From Muraenolepis orangiensis (taxonomy: Eukaryota > Chordata > Actinopteri > Gadiformes > Muraenolepididae): a stretch of 64,000 nucleotides of DNA. Where the stretch lies: positions 14,421,514 through 14,485,513 of the forward strand of contig CM051000.1 of the NCBI GenBank assembly GCA_027704905.1, in the 5' to 3' direction. Below are positions 11,502 to 23,646 of this stretch, one piece after another. The position numbers and the translations under genes were made by a program. The notes below the pieces were generated by a model. That model ran no database searches and was not told the DNA's origin. It saw only the letters and a list, made by a program, of their open reading frames with translations. Every line of letters begins with the position of its first letter. The stretch's first letter is position 1.

Positions 11502-11856
11502 CTCTAGCCAGCACCCATTCGATTTTTGACCTACCCATAGGCTAAATTACTTTGTGACACTTGAGTGACTTGATCAGAGGAGGGGAGGACCCTCCTATAG
11601 GAGGTTACGTCTACTCCCCAAAATAGCACTTTACCCCTGCTTACACCTATATGCTGTGAGCTGATTATCGAGCCTTCATTGTAACAGTCGCGGGTGTACT
11701 GCATGTGTGCGTGTGGGGAGTGTTGCAGTAGAAAATTCCACTGTAGTGCCGATGCATTAATGGGAAACCCTAAATGTTTCAGCACCCTCTATGAAACGTC
11801 AAGCTACCCCACAGCACCCCCTAGAGAAAATCTCTGGCACCGCCACTGCTTGGTAC

Positions 11857-13590
11857 TTGCTTCCAGTTCCCACATATTCGTAAAAATATTTATAAAAAGG
11901 GTCACGAGGGTCTTGTTTGACAGTTTATGAAGGCAGATATATTTAAACATATTGTCAAACACAGTTAAACGTATTGTCAAGGTGCTTCTACCTACTTCTA
12001 CCTACTTCTAGAGGTTGTAGGGTTTGTCAAAAGTAACTTTCCCACCACAACACAACACAAGACATGGTATCAACCGACCATATCTCTAAACCCCAACAGG
12101 CAGAGGAACAGAGGGATTTCCACATAAGCAGTTCAAACGGCATGAATCCAGCCCACTATTTTTGGCACAAGGTCACATTTTTTGAAGCCAAACCCTAACC
12201 CTGTCTACTAAAATGTGCGATTAAATTGTCAACAAAATAAAAGTGAACTAATAAAATCCTAGCATGTGTTTCACACCCCCGAGATTTAGTTGAGTGGCAG
12301 TGCCATCTTCTACCCCTCACTTAGCCCCATAAGCAATCTGTAGCAGGTCACGAAGAGTCTGTGTTTTTTGTAAGCTCTTTTTTGTGAGCGCAGTTTTTTA
12401 AAAAGACCTCATGACGTAGGAGGTCAGGGCAACTGGCCTGAAGTCTTTTAGTACTTTGTGTGAGTCATTGTGTTTAGTCACTGTTTCCAGATGGTCAGCA
12501 CTTTCTGTTGATTGAGGGCAGCTGGAAAATGTAATAAAAAATTTGGAGCTAGTTGTTCGGCACAGGAGATAAACAGGTGACTTTATTGTCAGGCCCAGGG
12601 CTTTTCCTAGTTCTTACCAGTGTTTAAACATATGGATCACAGCACGTTCATCAAGAGGGCTGGGACCACTGTCATTCCTGAAATTGGAGATGTCAAACTT
12701 TTGTTAAAACTTATTAAACTCTTGTGCAAGCTGTTTGTCACATCTGAAACCCTCCAGCGTAACCTTAAGAGTTATTTCTGCTCCCCCGTGCAGTAGCTTT
12801 CGTACCGTCCCCAACCTAAATAGTTTTTCCCAAACATCTTCTCCATCCTTTCTGTGTAACTATGCTCTGCTCTCCTTATTTTTAAATGCCACTACTTCCC
12901 TTTTCAGCCTGAGGTTCCCCTCTCAGATGTACGCCTCTTTCTATTCAACAACACCTTTACATTGTTTTGCAGAGTCACAGACAACAGTTCAACATCTTTA
13001 GAATTTCGAATGCCTTTCTCTGACAAAGAAAATGTTTGCAATATCTTTGATTAACCAATAGGCAAAGACCTCCATCTCCTTGCGACATGCCAGTCTACAA
13101 CAGCATCTCGATCAAGGTTCTCCGTCTGAAAGCCATGTCTCTGTAATCGCCAGAATCGCTCTGAATTCATGCTGGACCCCTATAATGAGCTTGCAAATGA
13201 GGAGAGTGCATTTCATAGAACACAAGAGGACAGTGTAAGAAGTCAGCACCTGGCTTCTAACCAGTTTTTTCACCCATTTTCACACACAATCAGTGTGTAA
13301 AAATAAGCAAAACACAAAGCCAGGCATGACTTGTCACTGCATAAGCATGCGCCCTGAGATAAAGAAAGAAAGTATAGGGTAAAGCGACACTCTAGGTAGG
13401 ATGTGTCTCAGCAGAGAAGCAACAGCATTACATGTATATATAACCTTGTTGGCATTAATAGCCTCTATCCACAAAGCACAGCTGTTGAAGTCGACACTGC
13501 TATCTGCCAGGACAGTGGCTTCTTTGGGCTCCTTCCGACAACAAGGGCACAGGCTGATGGTTATTTTCCTGTTCATTGCAGAGTTTGAGA
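11857..13590. other. non-coding, unassigned
   Basis: No supported gene in about 1.7 kb. A short CTACCTACTT duplication is seen near 11990-12010. Open frames lack recognisable domains. Confidence 0.5.
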
Positions 13591-13599
13591 ATTGTTGAA

Positions 13600-13800
13600 G
13601 AGACAGGTGGTACATGAAGAGCAGATGGTACATGCTGACATGATAGCGCTCCCCCTGAGTGTGTGTGGTGATGGCTGGTTTAACCTGTGGGCCTTGTTTA
13701 CCAATGACTTCCAGGTATGCAGCCTCACCAGCCTTAATCAGTCTGACTCGGGCCAGCTGAGACTGTTTAAACCAGCCACCAACCACACACACTCAATAAC
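13600..13800 (+). repeat. dispersed repeat (family K), with internal inverted repeat
   Basis: The segment GTGTGTGTGGTGATGGCTG... (13660-13740), followed by CTGTGGGCC, GCAGCCTCACCAGCC and TAATCAG, recurs with variation at 20650-20890 and twice at 26130-26605. Here it is followed by a reverse-complement echo of its first part (13765-13796), so the copy folds back on itself. The class is unknown; an LTR or SINE-like origin is possible. Confidence 0.6.
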
Positions 13801-14832
13801 AGGATTCACAGCAAATAATTTCAAGTTCATCTTTGTAGGCAAAGAGATGCATCTTTGGCATTTTAAGCAGTTGAACCCAAGACATTATTGCATTAATTTA
13901 CATTGGACTACCTTTTTTGCAAAGGTTTATTATAACTATGAAGAAGAGAATAAAGAAGGCAGATTAGCATAAACTTGTTTTCCCACACGCCAGGATCACC
14001 ACCATCATCACCAACATCCCAAGCACGGGAATCATAATATGGCACGGCATAAAACACCCTTTACACATAATTTAGACCAATAGACCCGAAACAGAGCTGT
14101 ATTGGCCTCCAAACTGACTGAGATGTAGAAAGAGAGAGAGACAGAGAGCCAGGCAGACAGACAGAGAGAGAGAGACTCCTGTTTTCACTGCTTCCTCAGA
14201 GAGAAGCTTTTCCCGGTTTTTGCCCCAAAGCAACTAAACAGTTTATTGATAGCTGTTTTTTTGTGACTTATTGATGAAAACGCCTGAGGACACACTTTTG
14301 CCAGGGCTGCTTCTTTTACTCTCCAGTTATAATGCTTTAATAGGGCATTTTCTACCGTATATAGTCTTCCTCTCAATTTCAATGAACAACAAACTGGTCA
14401 ATAGCCCTTATGTCGAGACTGACCTTGGGACAACTCCAGACTCTTTAAGTGGCCCGTAACAATCCTGCCCCGACTGCTTTCATTACCTTTCATTTTTTTC
14501 TTTAGTATTGACTATTAGTATGTCTATTAGTCTCATGTTCATCAACTGTTCATTACAAATTCAGTTCACCTGTTTTTCATGTATTCAAGTTAGTTTGTGT
14601 AATAGTTTCTGCCCCAGTTTGTTGGTTCCTTCGGGTTTGTTTCTGTCTGCCTGTTTTCGTGAAGTAAAGCTCCCTTTTGTACCAATGCCGAGTCTGATCT
14701 CTGCGCAAGCCTTGACATGGCTACTGATTATAACCAACGACAAGCTCCACTTGTTATGTATGACTGTGGTCATTCAATTTGTGTGTGTGTGCATATGCGT
14801 ATATGTGTTAACACCATGAATGGGACAGTCGG

Positions 14833-14835
<3 letters not shown>
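13801..14835. other. non-coding, unassigned
   Basis: No supported gene. A GA/CAGA-rich patch lies at 14130-14175. The 14450-14720 stretch, ending in an AGTAAAG-type signal, looks LTR-like, but I could not define its ends. Confidence 0.45.
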
Positions 14836-14904
<69 letters not shown>

Positions 14905-14923
14905 GAGAGTGTGTGTGTGTGTG
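14836..14923. repeat. (AC)n followed by short (GT)n
   Basis: An AC run at 14836-14901, a 7-bp spacer, then a GT run at 14909-14923. The two complementary runs can pair in a hairpin. Confidence 0.97.
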
Positions 14924-15157
14924 GGGCGACGGTTGAGAGGTACAGTAAACAGAATCTGATCCACGTTTTCAGGGTACCTTCTGTGCTGCATCTCTCCCTG
15001 CTGGTGTCAGCTGTCGACGAGGGAAACCCAGGGGGCTAATAGTGTGGCAATAATAAAACAACAAAACCAAAAACCTACACAATACAATCAATTATACCAA
15101 CATCCACCTCAACCTGGGCTTATGCAAACAGGAAATGGAGGGACAATTATGTGTTGT

Positions 15158-15216
<59 letters not shown>
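15158..15216. repeat. (TGA)n trinucleotide microsatellite
   Basis: About 20 uninterrupted TGA/GAT units. Confidence 0.97.
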
Positions 15217-16124
15217 CAAACGGCAATAATATCCCTATAATGGCTGACTATATGTGTGGGTCTTGTGTCTGAGTCACATTGACTCTGGTCAGGTAAGGAC
15301 AGGAAAAAAAATATTTTCTTGCTGCTTTACTCTTTTACTCTTTACGCTTTTTTTTCAATTGGCTGCAATCATGAGATGACAGAAACTAAAAATGAATTAC
15401 AAAATAAATCCATTGACCAAGACTACAACACATTTTTCCTGAAGAAAGCCTGCTGAGGGCAAAGGTACTGAAAGAAACAGACATTTCTGAGTTTGGTGTT
15501 ACAATATGGTTGAATAGATTTGTCAATGTATTTTCATGTATCCAGACTCCACTGAGGGGGCCAGCAATACAAATAATTATGAGTCCCTGTTTCCAAAAGG
15601 ATGGATGACATAGGAACCCAGGCTGAGCGAAAAGAAAGTACATAACTTTATTACTTTACACTAGACTTCAGATCTGAAACCTCTTCAAATTAGCTATGAT
15701 GGGAACTTTGTGGGACTTATTTTGTTGCATTTCGCAGTGTTGCAGATAACATTGCTATTATAGCTTTCCAAAACCACAAACCTGATCAAATCTGAACACT
15801 TCTCTGTAGTGCGATAGGGCAACGCTTTTACATTGGCCATGGTTGTGTTCTCATCCATTTTGCCTCATCTTGAACTATGCTGGGTACTGTATACTTGCTG
15901 GGTATACTTGCTCATCACCAGGGTGATGAGGCATCTTCCACCCAACCTCCTACCTGGAGCATGGGGCCTTGGGCTGCTATGCTGGCTGGTGGAGTTCAAG
16001 CAGGACCTGGGCTGTTGCGGGCTGTATCCAGGGGTGGCTTGCAACATATGGTTGCTCCTACTTGTTGCTGCGCCACCACCCCCATCCTCTGCGTGGCCAC
16101 CCCCAGTGGCCGTCGCTGCCAGCG
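15217..16124. other. non-coding, unassigned
   Basis: No supported gene. A near-duplicate GTATACTTGCT pair lies at 15889-15911. The 165-codon plus-strand frame at 15833-16330 overlaps a dispersed repeat and has no recognised domain. Confidence 0.45.
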
Positions 16125-16195
16125 GGAAAAAGGTGGCTGTGCCTTGTCCTTGTCGGCAAGGTCCCTGTTCAGGCGCCCGTGTAGCAGATGACGCT
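16125..16195 (-). repeat. dispersed repeat fragment with tRNA-Lys-like primer-binding sequence
   Basis: The plus strand reads GGTCCCTGTTCAGGCGCC at about 16160-16177. Its reverse complement, GGCGCCTGAACAGGGACC, resembles the primer-binding site that pairs with the 3' end of tRNA-Lys(UUU) (16 of 18 by my count). A related sequence with GTAGCAGATGACGCTGCC downstream recurs at 26362-26400. This may be the LTR/leader junction of a minus-strand retroelement, but no coding part is attached. Confidence 0.45.
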
Positions 16196-16595
16196 GCCGC
16201 CATTCAGACACCATCGATTCGGCCAAGATTCATAATGCGTTATTCAATCACGTTATGTATGCCTCCAGAGTTGTCATGCTTCCTTCACTGTGTGTCCATA
16301 ACCCAAATGATCTGCGATTGTTGTACTTAACGTTTGTCTTTTAATATGGAGCTTCTGGGGTCAGATCTAAACAACACACCCCTGAGGACAGCTGCACTGA
16401 CAGCCTCACAGGAGAGCGTAAGTGTTCCCATTGAGTTCCCATCAAGGTCTCAGAAAAGGGATATCAAACAATCTCTGAATGAATGAAACAACAACCAAAG
16501 ACAAAGAGCTTATCAATTACATCCTTTGTCCAAATCATTGTGTCAGTGCATGTATTATATATAGTATAGGGAGGGTGGTGCAGATGTACACAGCC

Positions 16596-16612
16596 GGGGG
16601 GGGGGGGGGGGG
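16596..16612. repeat. G homopolymer (17 nt)
   Basis: Uninterrupted G run near the 3' side of the following minus-strand LINE. It is capable of G-quadruplex formation. Confidence 0.95.
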
Positions 16613-16772
16613 TAACACTACTTAATTTCCTGGGTGGGAGCTAAAGGGTCAGGCTGCAGCAGGAGGGGGGAATGTGGAGGAACCAAAAAAAAAAAAATGA
16701 GTCCAGAAAGTCCAGCAAAGTATGTAAGTGTAATGTTAATGAAATGTTAAGAAAGTGAAAGTGGCAGCACTC

Positions 16773-19700
16773 CTAGCAGTTCAGTAGGCACACTGCCTGT
16801 GGATTAAAACTATCCTTAAACCTGGTAGTACTTGTACGGATGCTGCGCAACCGGCGACCAGACGGTAGAGGGGAGAAGAGATGGTGCCCAGGGTGGTTGC
16901 AGTCCTTTATGATGGACATGGCCTTCTTCTGACAGCTGGTCCTACAGATCTCAGATCTCTCCTCAATGCATTGACATGCACACCCGATGATCTTCTCTGC
17001 CTTCCTCACGATCCTCTGGATGGCTTTCTTGTACGACACAGTGACGTCACTCGTCAGGACGCTCTCCACGGTGCCACGGTAGAAGTTCACTAGCCACCTC
17101 TGGCCTAATCCGCTTTTTCTGAGGCACCACAGAGCATAGAGGCGCTGGTGTTCCTTCTTCAGCATGACCTCCGTGTTGCAGGTCCACGCCAGGTAATCGG
17201 AAATCTGTAGTCCAAGAAAACGGAAGCAGCTGACGACTTCCACCGTTTCCCGTCCAGGCTGATGGTGGAGTGCTCCTGAAGTTCACGATGAGCTCCTTAG
17301 TCTTGCTGACATTCAGTGTGAGGCTGTTGTCCTCACACCATCATGTCAGCTGGACTACCTCATGTACTCTGTTTCATCGCCCTCACTTATCAGGCCAATG
17401 ACTGTGGTGTCGTCTGCAAACTTGATAATCTGATTATTGCTGTGCGTGGCAGTACAGTCATGTGTGTACAGTCCCCAGCCGGGGACTGAGGCAGCAGCCT
17501 TGGGGTGCTCCGGTGTTGAGAACCAGAGTGGATGAGATGTTGTTACCAATCTTCACCCCTTGAGGCCTGCCCGTCAAGTGGAAGGCCATAATCAGGTTAC
17601 AGATGGGGGCACCCAGACCTAAGTCCCTCAGTTTCAGGACTAGCTTGGAGGGACCGATGGTGTTGAAAGCCGAGCTGTAGTCAATGAACAGCAGTCTGAC
17701 GTAGGTGTCCCTCCTGTCTAGGTGCTGCAGGGCCATGTGTAGTGCCAGGGAAATGGCATCGTCTATAGACCTGTTTGGTCTGTATGCAAACTGGAGTGGG
17801 TCTAGAGTCTCAGGGATGGAACAGTTCATATGTGACATTACAAGTTTCTCCAGGCACTTCATGGCTATGGGTGTTAAAGCCACTGGACTATAATCATTGA
17901 GGCATAATGTGATAAAGCTTCGCCCACATCTCCTACCGGGAAGTCGTCAACCTGCTGGGCTGCATTCACGACAGATTGGATACGGCAACACACAAGAACA
18001 GAATGGGAAATGTCAAACTAGGTCACTGAACACCTTTGTCTTTTGCAGCCTTGTGTGTCTCTGTCTGCTCTCCACGGTGGGTGTAACTGTGTTATTATTT
18101 CACTAACACGTGTTTTATTTTGTCTGTCCAGTCTTCCCCGTTTTTTTTCCTTTTCCCGGGGAATTCTGTGGGACTCACAGCACAGTGAGCAGAGTGTTGT
18201 TGTCAAGTCGGATGATCGGCTGGGAAGGGATATCATCACTGTGGAAGGCCACAGTCTCTCCCCCCCCTCTCTCGCTCTCTCTCTCTCTCCCGCTCTCTCG
18301 CTCTCTCTCTCGCTCACTGACACACACAGTACTCTCTCTTCCTCTCTCTGTCTCAAAAATGCTACTTTTTGCGTTTCTTCTGTTCACAAGTTATTGATAA
18401 CTTGTAGATGTCAGTGAACACAGGAGCCAACTGGTCAGTGCAGAACTTGAAGACGCGGGATGGAACTCCGTCTAGGCCGGCTGCCTTCCCTGCTTTCACC
18501 CTCCTGAAGATTCTGGAGGCTCGTGGTCGGCTCATGGTCCCTTTCAAAGCAAGCAAAAAACTTGTTTAGGTCATCTGGTAGGTTAGGGTCATTGTTGGTG
18601 ACTGCCCCTGAGCTCCCCTTGTAGTTGGAGAGGACTGTCAGACCATGCCACATACGTCTGGTGTCAGAGCCTTCGAACTGTAATTCCAATTTGTTTTTGT
18701 AATCCAATTTACCCTTCTTGATGGCTTTTCTGAGATCATACTTGGCCTTCTTGTAGTGATCAGAGTCACGTGTTGTGAAAGCAGTACACCTTCCTGAAGT
18801 TTGTTTCATATGTCAGCATCCATGCATGGTTTGCGGTTCGGGAATGCGCAAACAGACCTGGTCGGGATGCATTGTTCCACTAGCCTGTTAATGTATGTGA
18901 CATGATCTGCATACACATCAAGGTCAGTGGTCTTGAATACACTCCATACACTAGTGATTTCCAGCCCCCCCTGCAGGTGTAGTATGGCATCGTCTGTCCA
19001 GCGATGCACGTTCTTTACAACTGTGGGCGTGGACTTCAACTTCTGCTTATGAACAGGAAGTAGAAGCACGGAGGCGTGGTCTGATTTGCCGAAAGCCGGC
19101 TTATCGCGCGACAGCGCGATAAGCGTGCTTGATGGTGGTATAGCAGTAATCAAGAGTCTTGTTATGTCTTGTCGGACATGAGATGTGTTGATAGTATTAA
19201 ATAGTATTTAGTATTTAAATTGCAGTGGTTAAAGTCCCCCGCTACAATGGGGACTGCCTCGGTAGCGATTCAGAGGTTTGCTCACTTCAATGTAAAGTTT
19301 GTCCAATGCAATGTTGGCATCAGCCCGTGGTTGGATGTAAACCGCCGCTGAGAATAGCAGAGATTTCTCTCGGCAAGAAAAAAGGGCGACACTTGATTGT
19401 CAGAAATTCCAGATTAGATGAGCAGTGTTGAGAAAGCACCTGAACGTCCGTACACCAGCTGTTGTTCACCAAGCAGCATACGCCCCCACATTTGTTCTTC
19501 CCCGTGGACTCAGCTGTTCTGTCGGTCCGAAACAAAGAGAATCCTGGTGGTTGCACTGCTTCATCAGGAATCACGGAGGACAGCCACGTTTCTGTAAAAA
19601 TCATGGCGCAACACTCCCTGATGTCCCGCTGCAAGGCGATACGACAGTTCAGTTTGTTGGACTTGTTTGCGTGAGACTGGAGAATGCTCAGTAGGGCTGG

Positions 19701-19921
19701 TTTCCATCCCCTCCGGCCTGTCCTAACCAGTAGACTGCCACGGGACCCTCTCCTGCGGGCGCGTTTGTTGTTGCCCCCCGGGGCTTGGTGGCTCCCTTCC
19801 CCCGCTCTCCGTTGTCCTGCCGGATCTCCGCAGGTAAGTCCCAGTCCTTTGTTGCGTGTTCTGTGGTTGTATTGTTCCGTAATTCCAAGAGTGTTTGGCG
19901 ATCATATGTGATAACACACAT
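16773..19921 (-). pseudogene. L2-C endonuclease-reverse transcriptase pseudogene
   Basis: The ORF survives in pieces: 19921-19688 (N-terminal, basic/Gly rich), 19634-19320 (endonuclease start, TETWLSS, CGGVC, VNNSWC), 19153-18806 (SDHASVLLLPVHKQKLK), 18809-18435 (linker, YDLRKAIKKGK, RMWHGL), 17883-17458 (RT motifs FIDYSSAFNTI and NTGAPQGCCLSP), 17549-17355 (FADDTTVIGL, the catalytic aspartates still present) and 17243-16773 (C-terminus). Frames change between pieces. A perfect 11-bp hairpin, CTTATCGCGC/GCGCGATAAG, at 19097-19121 lies within the endonuclease part. The same domain order as L2-A supports the L2 clade. It cannot encode an active protein. Confidence 0.85.
17910..18370. other. block interrupting the L2-C element, with CT-rich tract
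   Basis: LINE protein similarity stops before ITTL..., ends near 18370 and resumes at 17890, so this 0.46-kb block replaces or splits the RT fingers region. It contains a CT-rich imperfect repeat (18254-18354) and otherwise unrecognised sequence. I could not find a duplicated target site, so it may be an insertion with an associated deletion. Confidence 0.55.
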
Positions 19922-20095
19922 GGTGACTTGCTATAGTCCGAAGTTACTTACATATACAAGAAAAGTGTGGGAACAAGTAAAAACAAGTAAACCAAGGAAA
20001 CTAAATAAACTGCAGGAGCTCGTAGAGACACGTTTGCTTTCCTCCAGTGCCGCTGTCACATCTCAGGTGTTAAGTGCTTTTAACACTGGGTAAAT

Positions 20096-20640
20096 TATAC
20101 TATTTCACTATTATATTTATATCCATTACACACCAGCTCTGAGGACTGTGGTAATTAACAAAATGATTGGATTCAAATGAAACAACTCAAATCTAAACAA
20201 ACGGGTGATATAATAAATACAATTAATTAAAAGGCCTATTGAAATAATTCTACAATACGGGCACTGATTATACAGATATATTTCCGTGCAGCCGTGTGAA
20301 CAAGTCATTAACATTCATTAACCATTCCATATTGGCTCAAATCATGCTGTACAACTCACCGTTTTAATGTGGCCACAAGCCATAGAATACAACTGCACTC
20401 GTCCTTCCTGCATTTCATAGGCCCTGGTCGTAAGCATTCAGCATTCTTTACTTTTAATTCTGACCCAGATGTTTTCTTGGTTCAGTGGCCAATGTTATTA
20501 TAATGTGCACCTCTTTTGTCCACTCAATGTAGCCCATGTCAACTAAAAAACACTAAAACATATTTGGGGTTTTCACCATACTTGTTTTTCCTGCTGCAAG
20601 TACCTATCATGGTAACATCATGGATGGTACCATTATATAG
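20096..20640. other. no gene seen
   Basis: AT-rich unique-looking sequence with no recognisable feature. Confidence 0.55.
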
Positions 20641-20649
20641 TGGTGCACT

Positions 20650-20890
20650 GATAGGCTGGCGAGGCTGCACACGTGTGGGTCATTGTTAATCAAGGCCCAC
20701 AGGTTAAAACAGCCACCACCAAACACACTCAAGGAAGAGCTTTAGCAAGTACCATGTTCACAATTATTCTAACTTTTACAATGAACCTGATTCCTCATCA
20801 ACCTGTGTCCTTGTCTTCGGGAGGAGCCCTCAAGTAGCCAGTAAATGGGTGGTGGCAGCGTCGTCTGCTACATGGGCATTATGTAACAGT
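20650..20890 (-). repeat. dispersed repeat (family K)
   Basis: The same unit as at 26130-26605, with shared blocks GAGGCTGCACAC, GGGTCATTGTTAATCAAGG, CAGGTTAAA, CATTCCTCATCA-like and TGTGTCCTTGTC, ending in GGTGGTGGCAGCGTCGTCTG. It is single-copy here, without the inverted partner. Confidence 0.65.
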
Positions 20891-21296
20891 TTTGAAATTA
20901 ATTTCTAGACAAAGGTTCTTTCAGGCCGGCTGAACTGTTTTACTCCAGTCTCTGACACCGGGGCACAGCCAAGTAGTGTGCAGTCAGTCATTCATTTGAT
21001 CCAAATTAATCAATATTATATCTTCAAAAGGTATTGACCGCAAACCACGCACACTGCCATCCAATCTACAGCCATCCTAGCAACAGACACTGTTGAATGC
21101 CTAAATATATGCTTTTTAGCAGAGACCTATTCCAGGCTTTATTCACAAATATGCATTTACTAAGGGTTTCCAAGTACATGTACACATACAGACATGCTGA
21201 CGTTAAATAATCCATTTAATGCTAACGTTGTACAATAAATAGAATGAAAATGTCAGTTTTGTATCTGGTTTCCTCATTACCTTATTTTGTCTCTAT
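20891..21296. other. no gene seen
   Basis: Unique-looking sequence before the TA-rich tract; nothing recognised. Confidence 0.55.
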
Positions 21297-21339
21297 ATAC
21301 ATATATATTTTAAATATACTGTATACATAATATATACAG

Positions 21340-21370
<31 letters not shown>

Positions 21371-21431
21371 AAGCTACAGGATATATATATATATATATAT
21401 AGTATGTATATATATATGTCTGTCACATTGG

Positions 21432-21490
<59 letters not shown>
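21297..21490. repeat. (TA)n tracts followed by (TG)n
   Basis: Interrupted TA alternation at 21297-21418, then a TG run at 21436-21490. Confidence 0.95.
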
Positions 21491-21493
<3 letters not shown>

Positions 21494-21595
21494 CAGTGAC
21501 TCAAATTATATGCATACCACGCAACACATTGCCTTGTGAGGCCATCAAATCATTGCATCTCTCTTTGAAATGTGATGTGTTGACACATCTAATGT

Positions 21596-21627
21596 AGGCA
21601 GGCAGGCGGGGAGGTAGGCAGACAGAA

Positions 21628-21670
<43 letters not shown>

Positions 21671-21833
21671 GAGACAGACAGGCAGCAGAGAGACAGAGCA
21701 GTAGACAGAGAGGCAGACAGGCAGGCAGATAGACAGAGGCAGATAGAAAGATAGACAGTGTTAGACAGAGAGGCAGACAGATCAGACAGACAGACAGACA
21801 GATCAGACAAAGACCCAGACAGACATCCACACA
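21596..21833. repeat. imperfect (GACA)n/(GGCA)n tract
   Basis: About 240 bp of CAGA/GACA tetranucleotides with interruptions; the purest part is about 21629-21667. The minus-strand Cys-Leu-Ser open frames are repeat artefacts. Confidence 0.93.
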
Positions 21834-22464
21834 TCTTTTTTGGAATTGAATTTCCATATTTTTCTGCAGTGCCACCTTGTGGTTTCCATACACTGAAACA
21901 TACTGTGTAAATTCACAAATAAAAAAACATTAACAACAATGACATTTATTTATTGATTCATAGGTTATACACATGATATAATAATTGATGGCTAATATAA
22001 CTATATACTATAATCCAATTGCATTTCTATCCAGAAATACAAAAAGATTTAGGTAGGGCCTCAAGGAATGGTGAAAATATGGCGTAGAGAGTAGTGAGCA
22101 CTCCACGGGTCGGTCTGACCTTGGGTCGGAGGTTTCTTCTGTCCGATCGAATATCTTTTTTCTATTATGCTTACATTTTTTACGATACAAATGTTGACGA
22201 TGTTGCACATTAACACGCACACTCACACGCACACTTACAGTAGGCAAATATGTTCACTACTACACACGCCTCCGCGGAGAGCAGCCAGCGTGGTGAATTT
22301 TATATTGCATTTGCAGTCTGTGTAATAATTGACTGTGTAAATATATTTATATATAGTTATATTAAACATAGAAATTGTGTTTGTGTGTGTAAAACCCAGT
22401 ACAAAAACCAGACAAGCTTGTGTTCCATGTTGTCACCATCCAGGGAAGTGGAGAAAGATGGTGA
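21834..22464. other. no gene seen
   Basis: AT-rich sequence with no coding or repeat signal recognised, between two GACA tracts. Confidence 0.55.
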
Positions 22465-22576
<112 letters not shown>

Positions 22577-23646
22577 GTGGGGGGGGCGGGGGCATGGAGA
22601 AGGAAGGGGTCGTTTGGGGTTGGTTTGCGCTGCGTTCTGGATCCGGCGGCGTGAGGAGGTGGGGAGTGTGGGAGGGCGGGGTAGGGTCTGGCAGGTTGCC
22701 TATCATGGGTGTGGCGCAGCTGGAAGTCCTTGGGGGGCAGCTTGAGGCCCAGGGAGTTGGTCCCCAGGGGTCCATCATACTTAGGATACTTAAGAATTTT
22801 CTGGTCTTGGGCACTGTGGCCCCTATGACCAGATCCTCTTCAAAAAGTTCAGAATTGTCATTAAAATGTCATTACTTGTTTAACTGTCGTATGCGGTTTG
22901 TAAGCTAGAGGCTACAGGCCGATAGGGGTTCAGTCCCATTTCTTCATCCCATTTATATTTCAGCGGGTGCCTCTTCCAGTGCTTGTCCTGTCGAGCCCTG
23001 AATGAGTCTAAGGATGGTGCAGTGACCACTTGCTCGGGCAGCGCATTCCAGTTATATACAACTCTGTTGGTGAAAACATGATTTCTGGCTGAGGTTGTTG
23101 ACCTTGACTTGGGTGACTTCAGTGTGTGTCCTCTGGTAATTGAGTCATTCACAAGATGGCATGTGGCCATCTTTTTGGCCATAAATGCCATGGATTAATT
23201 TGTACGCCTCAATCACATCCCCTCGTAGTCTCTGGAAGATCACTCTCGGCAGGTCCAGAATCTGCAGTCTTTCATGGTATGGAAGTCTTTGGAAGCCCGC
23301 TACTTGCTTTGTTGCTCTTCTCTGCACTCTCTCCAAGGCCTCTATGTCCATCTTCAGCCTTGGGTACCATATAGGCACTCCATACTCGACCACTCCATGG
23401 TGTGGTCTAACTAGAGCTTTGAACAGGAGCTTGAACAATTCTGCATCCAGATATGAAAAAGTACGCCTTATGACACCCATGATGCAGTTGGCTTTATTGA
23501 TGCGTGTAGACATCTCATCCTTAAAGTTCAGTTTCTCATCAAATATGACTCCAATGTCCTTTTCCATGTTAACACTGATCAGTTAATTTGGTTCCCCCCT
23601 GATGATGGCATGGTGTAGGTAGTTCCTGGTTAGTTCTTTCCAATTG

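Larger units (their letters stand above)
10473..11506 (-). mobile_element. hAT DNA transposon, middle layer, with BED-finger remnant
   Basis: The termini are TAGGGATGGGACGATC and, on the other strand, TAGAGGTGGGACGATC (14 of 16 match). A perfect 8-bp TSD, GCCAGCAC, lies at 10465-10472 and 11507-11514, inside the outer element. Its minus strand encodes a BED zinc finger (11082-11501). A third hAT (10605-11059) is inserted into it. Removing that leaves about 0.57 kb, so it is an internally deleted copy that retains only the transposase N-terminus. Confidence 0.9.
10227..11848. mobile_element. hAT DNA transposon, outer shell of a triple nest
   Basis: The left terminus begins CAGGGGCGGCGCCAG and the right terminus, on the opposite strand, begins CAGTGGCGGTGCCAG; both continue into CTAGGGGGTGCTG. 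A perfect 8-bp TSD, CTTGGTAC, flanks it at 10219-10226 and 11849-11856. Without its insertion the element is about 0.58 kb with no coding capacity, so it is a non-autonomous hAT. A second hAT (10473-11506) is inserted in it. Confidence 0.9.
16690..20095 (-). mobile_element. L2-like LINE (family L2-C), long but decayed
   Basis: The minus strand shows, from 5' to 3', a start region (about 19920), the endonuclease (CAMIFTETWLSS near 19600, FGKSDHASV near 19090), the linker (RMWHGL near 18650), the reverse transcriptase, C-terminal LPSGRRLRSIR (16860) and a short 3' UTR (to about 16690). The 3' UTR text CCAGAAAGTCCAGCAAAGTA (plus strand) recurs at 29577 and, diverged, at 55740, and the C-terminal coding part recurs at 32700-33215, defining a family distinct from L2-A. 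Multiple frameshifts and a foreign block (17910-18370) interrupt it. Both ends are approximate. Confidence 0.85.

Noticed and set aside
15833..16330. 165-codon plus-strand frame with hydrophobic start
   Set aside because: Runs into the dispersed repeat with the tRNA-Lys-like motif; composition is driven by CCACC/CCCCC tracts; no domain.
21501..21893. Cys-Leu-Ser repeat protein on the minus strand
   Set aside because: Translation of the GACA tetranucleotide tract.
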